From: Bacteroidales bacterium | GTDB taxonomy: Bacteria > Bacteroidota > Bacteroidia > Bacteroidales > VadinHA17 | Assembly (NCBI GenBank): GCA_003501665.1 | Contig: DNOQ01000517.1 | Coordinates: 1 to 19,323 of the forward strand | Direction: 5' to 3' | Length of the DNA: 19,323 bases | Shown here: piece by piece, positions 14,657 through 19,323 of the stretch | Layout: each line of letters opens with the position of its first letter | Numbering within the stretch: the first letter of the stretch is position 1 | Notes under the pieces: generated by a model | Databases searched by the model: none | Told to the model about the DNA's origin: nothing | Seen by the model: only the letters and a program-made list of their open reading frames with translations | Translations under genes and position numbers: made by a program

Positions 14657-16984
14657 TTATTCATTGAGATAATACATCAGTTCCATCATCCTGAAGGCAG
14701 GTTGGCCCCAGAGTTCCTTATAATTATGGAGCACGGGCATCTTCCAGTATGGAATGTCCAGATCATCCCTGGTAAGTATCCCTACAGGCAGACCCCCGAC
14801 AATATCATCAGTAAATACAGCATACTGGGGAGAGAAATTGTAACCTTCACCATACATCAGGCTCTGGCTGAACGGATTTTTACCCTGCATCCACTCCATC
14901 TGTGAAAGAGCTATTTCACGAAGCTGCGGATCTTTGAGAAGCCTGTTTGCAGAAGCTATTCCGTTGGCCTGGGAAAGTATCACGGAGCTGTTCCCCCTGA
15001 ATGCCTGCCACACAGGGAACATCCTTAGATAGTGGTTCTCATCAAGCCTTATCCCGTTGATTATCTGTCTGTCATCCTCGGTACCATTCAGCTTGTAAAT
15101 ATTAGCAGGTATCATATAATACGGTGCGGTTAGCTGCGCTATCGTTTTAATATACCCGGCATATAACTCAACAGATCTGTACCATTCATTGTATTTTTCA
15201 TGCCGCGGGAAAAGCCTGCACATCTCTGCCAGCCCCAGTACCGGTGAAGCAGCGTTACAGCTGTGGTTATATCCGAAGAACCTGTCTTTTCCCCTTCCCA
15301 TATAGAAGAAGCCGCAAAGTTCAATATCCCAGTTCATTGGTTCTTTCTGCTGGAAAGCCATTAGAGAATCGGCATAAGAAACCAGAAGGCCAAGCAGGTC
15401 TTCATTTTCATCAATGTTGTAAAGCTTTGTCCCTGCCAGAAGGGCAATGGCAAGCCTTTCGGTGTTCCAGTTCTGCTGATGGACCCTGAGCAGATCCCAG
15501 TATTCAAGAGCGTATTTCAGTGATTTCGCGGCAGCAGATGGGTCTTTCTTTTCCAATGCCAGAAAGGCCTCAACATCTGCAATTACAGAATAATAATTAT
15601 CATTCGTACTTATCCTCTCCCCGGGCTGCACGTGTTTATCATCAAAATTACCGATCACATTATCCGTATAACTGTCCATTGTTGTCCATCCTATTACACG
15701 GAGTCCGTCAAACCGGTTTTTATGAAGCCACTCAAGTCCCCACAATCCTTCTTCAATCAACCTGTTTGACAATTTGCTGTTTTTCTTCTGATACTGCCGG
15801 GCCAGCCGGAAAAAGGCAGCGGTGGCACTTGCGGTCTGCCAGTACGACTGTGAGACGTCACCTGCGTCGTGCCATCCTCCGGCCATTATTATAGTGTCGC
15901 CCCCATGAACGGTATACCAGTCCTGATGACATATCTGGTGTATCCCGGGCTGCTCATAACCACAGCGCTGCAGGTAATACTGGTTGGTCAGCTTTTCCAG
16001 AACCGGGTACCAGACATCCTTATCAATTGAAAAAGGTTTCGATTCAGTATTACCATACACTATCCTGTATTCACCCGGGGTTTTTAATTCAGTGAAATCG
16101 AAAACTGTGAAGGCCCCGACATTGCTTTCCTGTTTCAGCACATCTTTCTCAAGTACTTTCTTTCCCGTCGAGTTGTTCACAATACTGAATTTTCCCCCGC
16201 TGTTCACTGATGTAAAAGCCGTTTTTCTGTCGGAAATATTATAGCCTGAATGAGAGAATGATATTTCAGTATCGGTTCCCCAGCCTTCATAGTAATCAGC
16301 TTCAACTTTTTCCAGTCTCAGATTGTCGACGTAATATCTGATTGTATCAGCCGCGTCCGGCTCATTTCCCTGCAGTCCGTAGCTCAGGGTTATTCCCCTT
16401 ACTTCATTATGAGGGAGATGAGGTATCTCCATCACCATAAGGTTCCACTGGTTATTTTTGAGCATTACCGTGTGCCATCCTTCCTTGCCGTATCTGTCAG
16501 GCACATTTTCATCGTTCTGAAGAACAATAGTCAGGTAGAGTTTCCGGAATCCCCTGAATTCAGGAAATACATGAAAGGAAATACGGTTGTACGCCGAGAA
16601 ATCCTCATCATCAAATACACGCGTAAGATTCTGCCTTCCCCAGTATCGTCCGTCCGGCCCAAGGTTACGTGGCTGTTTTGTGGGACATTCAAATTTAATT
16701 GATGAACTGCCTTCGAAGACCTTTTCATCAGACAGGGAAATCCTGCCGGCATTTTCCTGTCCTTCAAATGTCATTTCCCAGTTTTCAAGCGATTCGGCCC
16801 CATCAAGCAGAATGAATTCCTGCACAGGCTTATTATCCCATTTGTACCGCAAACTGTTTACAGTATCCATCGGCATGGCTTTGTGGTCATAAAGCCAGGA
16901 ACCATATTTTATCTCTTGCACTGACGTGTTTGTACACGCTGTTAAGATCAGTGCAAGAAGCGGAAGACAAAAGGTTCTTTTCAT
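14657..16984 (-). CDS. Glycoside hydrolase family 9 lipoprotein with CelD_N-type Ig domain
   Basis: This 775-residue surface or periplasmic glycosidase has a lipoprotein signal with lipobox LTAC (C17). Residues about 58-228 form a beta-sandwich like a carbohydrate-binding domain. Residues about 240-320 match the CelD_N Ig-like domain (through TPGEYRIVYG). From about 325 a GH9 (alpha/alpha)6 barrel follows, with GGWHDAGD (369-376) giving candidate base Asp373/Asp376 and YKELWG near the end giving Glu757 as candidate acid. Near residues 705-735 the segment GKNPFSQSLMYGEGYNFSPQY leads to IVGGLPVGI where cellulases usually show the PHHR motif, which is missing. GH9 enzymes are mostly endoglucanases, but this divergent type may act on other beta-linked glycans. 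It appears monocistronic, with no SusC/SusD genes nearby. Confidence 0.88.
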   Translation of the reverse strand: MKRTFCLPLLALILTACTNTSVQEIKYGSWLYDHKAMPMDTVNSLRYKWDNKPVQEFILLDGAESLENWEMTFEGQENAGRISLSDEKVFEGSSSIKFECPTKQPRNLGPDGRYWGRQNLTRVFDDEDFSAYNRISFHVFPEFRGFRKLYLTIVLQNDENVPDRYGKEGWHTVMLKNNQWNLMVMEIPHLPHNEVRGITLSYGLQGNEPDAADTIRYYVDNLRLEKVEADYYEGWGTDTEISFSHSGYNISDRKTAFTSVNSGGKFSIVNNSTGKKVLEKDVLKQESNVGAFTVFDFTELKTPGEYRIVYGNTESKPFSIDKDVWYPVLEKLTNQYYLQRCGYEQPGIHQICHQDWYTVHGGDTIIMAGGWHDAGDVSQSYWQTASATAAFFRLARQYQKKNSKLSNRLIEEGLWGLEWLHKNRFDGLRVIGWTTMDSYTDNVIGNFDDKHVQPGERISTNDNYYSVIADVEAFLALEKKDPSAAAKSLKYALEYWDLLRVHQQNWNTERLAIALLAGTKLYNIDENEDLLGLLVSYADSLMAFQQKEPMNWDIELCGFFYMGRGKDRFFGYNHSCNAASPVLGLAEMCRLFPRHEKYNEWYRSVELYAGYIKTIAQLTAPYYMIPANIYKLNGTEDDRQIINGIRLDENHYLRMFPVWQAFRGNSSVILSQANGIASANRLLKDPQLREIALSQMEWMQGKNPFSQSLMYGEGYNFSPQYAVFTDDIVGGLPVGILTRDDLDIPYWKMPVLHNYKELWGQPAFRMMELMYYLNE

Positions 16985-17120
16985 TTTTTCCCGGCAATAT
17001 AATAAATAACCAGCTCATCCTGAATCCATATACCTATAAGATTTAGAGCATTATTATGGTTCAGGATAAAAAAGTGCCAGCAGGACAGGGTTGAAACGAA
17101 CTGAAGAAACCCTGATCGTT

Positions 17121-17549
17121 TTATCCGACTAATTGTGCATCAACAGAGATTCTGGCAGTACCTCCCGCATATAGCCTTGAAACCGGGCATCTTTCCTTGG
17201 AAACTGCTGCCAGCTTCTTCAGTTTGTCCTCATCCAGCCCGCTGCATTTTACTTTGCAATCAAGAGTTATTTCAGTAATATTGGGACCGATGTCGTCCCT
17301 GTCCATTGTTACTTCGGCCATGGTGTCGATATTTTCAGGGGTCAGTCCTTCTTCTGTGATCAACAATGAAAGATACATGGAAAAGCATCCGGCTACGGCT
17401 GCTCCAACCAATTCTTCAGGATTGGTACCGCGTCCGTTTTCAAAGCGGGAAGCAAAGGTGTAAGCTCCTTCATAACCTGTAAATTTCAAGGTACCACGGC
17501 CATCTTTGATCTTCCCGGTCCAATGTGCATGTGCATTTGATTTCTTCAT
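17121..17549 (-). CDS. osmC: OsmC/Ohr-family peroxiredoxin-like protein
   Basis: This 142-residue OsmC-fold protein has the redox pair C55 (AVAGCFSM) and C121 (KERCPVSRLYAGG), and E46 in NPEELVGAA near the active site. The order and spacing (about 66 residues between the cysteines) match OsmC, which reduces organic hydroperoxides in the cytoplasm as a dimer. The PVSRL segment favours OsmC over Ohr. The start is the ATG at 17549. It lies 136 bp upstream of the GH9 on the same strand; no functional link is expected. Confidence 0.93.
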   Translation of the reverse strand: MKKSNAHAHWTGKIKDGRGTLKFTGYEGAYTFASRFENGRGTNPEELVGAAVAGCFSMYLSLLITEEGLTPENIDTMAEVTMDRDDIGPNITEITLDCKVKCSGLDEDKLKKLAAVSKERCPVSRLYAGGTARISVDAQLVG

Positions 17550-17798
17550 AACAGTCTGATTTTATTTTTAACTTGTTTGCTACTATCGTTAATGAAAAAT
17601 TGTCGTTGAGGGAATTTTAATTTCAGTTTTTGATTGGTTTCTTTTGTATCCTAAACAATTACCATTCTAAAATGTTCCCTGTTCCGGGTCCGGAGAGCAC
17701 AATACAGGTTCAGTAGTCTTCTCATACTGGATTCCAGCCCTAACCTACATTGGTTTTTTAATTCAATTGCGATATTTGCACAATATTACCATTGACAA

Positions 17799-18491
17799 AT
17801 GTGCTTCGACTGTGTTGTTTTTGATTTTAACGGAACCCTTTTCTGGGACACGCCGCTTCATAACAGGGCATGGGACCTTTTCCTTGAGGATCACCATATC
17901 ACAATCTCGGATGAACAGAAGAACCGCGTTCTGCATGGAAAGCATAACCAGGAAATACTGAAAATGCTTTTTAATCACGATCTTACCACAGGAGAAGCAG
18001 ATTACTTCATAAATGAAAAGGAAAATATTTACCAGGAGCTGGTAAGGGAAACCGGACTGAAGCTTGCTCCGGGTGTTGAGGATTTCCTGGATTTTCTTTA
18101 CGGAAACAGAACCAGATTCACCATTGCCACAGCATCGGGCATCGAGAATGTAAATTTCTATTTCGAATACCTCGATCTCGCCCGGTGGTTCGACTTATCA
18201 AAAGTGGTTTTTAACAATGGCAAGATAAAAAGCAAACCCGATCCGGAGATCTTTATTGCTGCAATGAACATGCTTGAAGCAGATCCCCTCAGGACAGTGA
18301 TTTTTGAAGACTCTGACACTGGCATCAGGGCCGCACTGGCTGCCTTACCCGGAAAGGTAATTCGTGTAAATTCAACTGGCTCTGATGACTGTCCTGCTGG
18401 TATGGAGACAATATCACATTTCGGCCAGGTGCCACGGGAGATATTTTGCAGAAACATTGATGGTTTCGAGACGGTAAGGAACCGGGAATAA
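17799..18491 (+). CDS. HAD-superfamily hydrolase with DxN motif I
   Basis: This 230-residue protein has the HAD core with an alpha-helical cap (about 17-90), as in beta-phosphoglucomutase-like enzymes. Motif I is FDFNGTLF with nucleophile D9 and N11 where phosphatases usually have the second Asp. Motif II is TIATASG (T111 and S113 region), motif III is KSKPDPEIF (K146) and motif IV is IFEDSDTG (E170, D171, D173). These sites bind Mg2+ and a phosphorylated substrate; which substrate is not visible. The ATG at 17799 puts motif I at the very N-terminus, as normal. It is convergent with the deacetylase gene, 30 bp apart. Confidence 0.9.
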   Translation: MCFDCVVFDFNGTLFWDTPLHNRAWDLFLEDHHITISDEQKNRVLHGKHNQEILKMLFNHDLTTGEADYFINEKENIYQELVRETGLKLAPGVEDFLDFLYGNRTRFTIATASGIENVNFYFEYLDLARWFDLSKVVFNNGKIKSKPDPEIFIAAMNMLEADPLRTVIFEDSDTGIRAALAALPGKVIRVNSTGSDDCPAGMETISHFGQVPREIFCRNIDGFETVRNRE

Positions 18492-18521
18492 AAAGCTATT
18501 ATACAGATGTTGTTCATCAGC

Positions 18522-19310
18522 CTAAAGCAGCATTTTTTTCCCGATATCTGGTTTTATTAGTCTGAGCGCTTCATCTGTGTTTACATACTTCGTTAATTCT
18601 CTCAGAGAAACAACCTTATAATTGTTCTTGTGAAGAAACTCCAGGTATTCCCGGAATAATTCCGGAGGAGTGTTTACCCAGGGATGTTCGATATCGGGTA
18701 CTCCATGAATTGTAAGGACAATGATTTTCCCGTCTTTCGCTTCCGTAAAAGCTTTCATGATCTGTTCCTTGTTCTTCGAGGTCATTGCCCAGCTTGGAAC
18801 CAGAAGGGGATGATCAGCCAGCGGATCATACGGACGGTCTCCTCCGGCCCGGGCGAAAATGAAACCTCTCTTCCCGAGATAATCAACAATAGTTGAATCC
18901 AGACCATAACCCGGATAAGCAAAGGTCAATGGTTTGGCAATTCCCATTGAATCGCATTTGTCGTCAATGTATCTTAGCTGGTATTCAACTTTATCAATGG
19001 ATAATGCAGGCAGATTAGGGTGATTTCTGGTGTGGTTGGCAATCTCAAAACCCATAAGATCGAGTTCTTTTATCTGCCTCCAGTTCATATACCTGGAGGT
19101 ATCGCTGAAATTGGGAGGAAACTCACAGACAAAAAAAGTAGCGCCGAATCCGTATTCCTTCAGCAACGGTGCAACAAACGAATACTGACTGGCAGTGGCA
19201 TCATCGAAAGTGAATACCACCAGTTTGTCAGGTATTTCTTTTTTAATAATCTGAGCCTCTACACCCAGCCCGAAGCTTAAAATATAAAGGCTGAAAACTA
19301 TTTTTTTCAT
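18522..19310 (-). CDS. Secreted polysaccharide deacetylase (CE4/NodB-like)
   Basis: This 262-residue protein has an N-terminal signal peptide (MKKIVFSLYILSFGLGVEAQ). The NodB-like domain shows motif 1 TFDDA (D36 base and D37 metal ligand), motif 2 NHTRNHPN (H93 and H97 metal ligands), a motif 3 that reads FAYPGYG rather than the classic R-x-P form, and a late TIHGV (His). The metal triad is intact, so an active hydrolase removing N- or O-acetyl groups from an envelope or environmental polysaccharide is likely. Divergent members of this group include deacetylases of unknown glycans. The start is the ATG at 19310, 13 bases from the window's end, so its upstream neighbour is not seen. Confidence 0.9.
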   Translation of the reverse strand: MKKIVFSLYILSFGLGVEAQIIKKEIPDKLVVFTFDDATASQYSFVAPLLKEYGFGATFFVCEFPPNFSDTSRYMNWRQIKELDLMGFEIANHTRNHPNLPALSIDKVEYQLRYIDDKCDSMGIAKPLTFAYPGYGLDSTIVDYLGKRGFIFARAGGDRPYDPLADHPLLVPSWAMTSKNKEQIMKAFTEAKDGKIIVLTIHGVPDIEHPWVNTPPELFREYLEFLHKNNYKVVSLRELTKYVNTDEALRLIKPDIGKKMLL

Positions 19311-19323
19311 CAGTATATAATTT

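Noticed and set aside
1..19323. Possible polysaccharide utilisation locus (GH9, deacetylase, decayed GH9 and epimerase).
   Set aside because: No SusC/SusD pair, sensor or clustered glycosidases are present; the glycan genes are scattered on both strands with unrelated genes between them.

Overview
The window looks like chromosomal DNA from a member of the Bacteroidota, probably an uncultured Bacteroidales-type heterotroph. This is inferred from the gene families present: a PorT-like beta-barrel outer membrane protein, Bacteroidota-type lipoproteins, a DUF4918 uracil-glycosylase-fold protein, an AlbA_2/ATPase regulator with a short repeat before its C-terminal helix-turn-helix, and a lipoprotein GH9. 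Base composition is moderate and intergenic DNA is AT-rich. No rRNA, tRNA, CRISPR array, intact insertion sequence or phage gene was recognised.

Layout. Positions 1-1307 hold the 3' end of an NfeD-family membrane protein followed by a slipin/stomatin, a classic membrane-microdomain pair. Positions 1308-1860 hold decayed coding sequence, including the active-site motif of a GH9-like glycosidase. Then come a divergent cation-efflux-type membrane protein (1861-2487), a hotdog thioesterase on the minus strand (2661-3176), and a NlpC/P60 peptidase plus a YjbR-like protein on the plus strand (3389-4334). A gene-poor stretch of about 690 bp (4335-5025) contains a perfect 13-bp hairpin and short possible coding remnants. 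A minus-strand pair follows: a two-domain outer membrane barrel and a BNR/Asp-box beta-propeller surface protein (7733 down to 5026). Upstream of it lies a fragment of an N-acylglucosamine 2-epimerase (7792-7969) and an all-helical hypothetical protein.

The middle and right part holds a DUF4918 uracil-glycosylase-like protein, an AlbA_2/HATPase regulator with an internal 11-bp tandem repeat, a VIT1/CCC1-type metal transporter and an Old Yellow Enzyme separated by an 8-bp tandem repeat, two tandem Hsp20 chaperones, a large GH9 lipoprotein, an OsmC peroxiredoxin-like protein, a HAD hydrolase and a secreted polysaccharide deacetylase.

The genes form small, unlinked housekeeping, stress and surface modules rather than one pathway. 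Themes are envelope stress (NfeD/slipin, Hsp20 pair, OsmC, OYE), metal transport (CDF-like, VIT) and glycan handling (GH9, deacetylase, plus the decayed GH9 and epimerase). I did not find a clear new multi-gene system. The observations most worth checking are the 11-bp coding repeat, which could switch the regulator's C-terminus on or off; the cysteine-substituted CDF-like transporter; the internally duplicated barrel with its propeller partner; and the degraded glycan genes.
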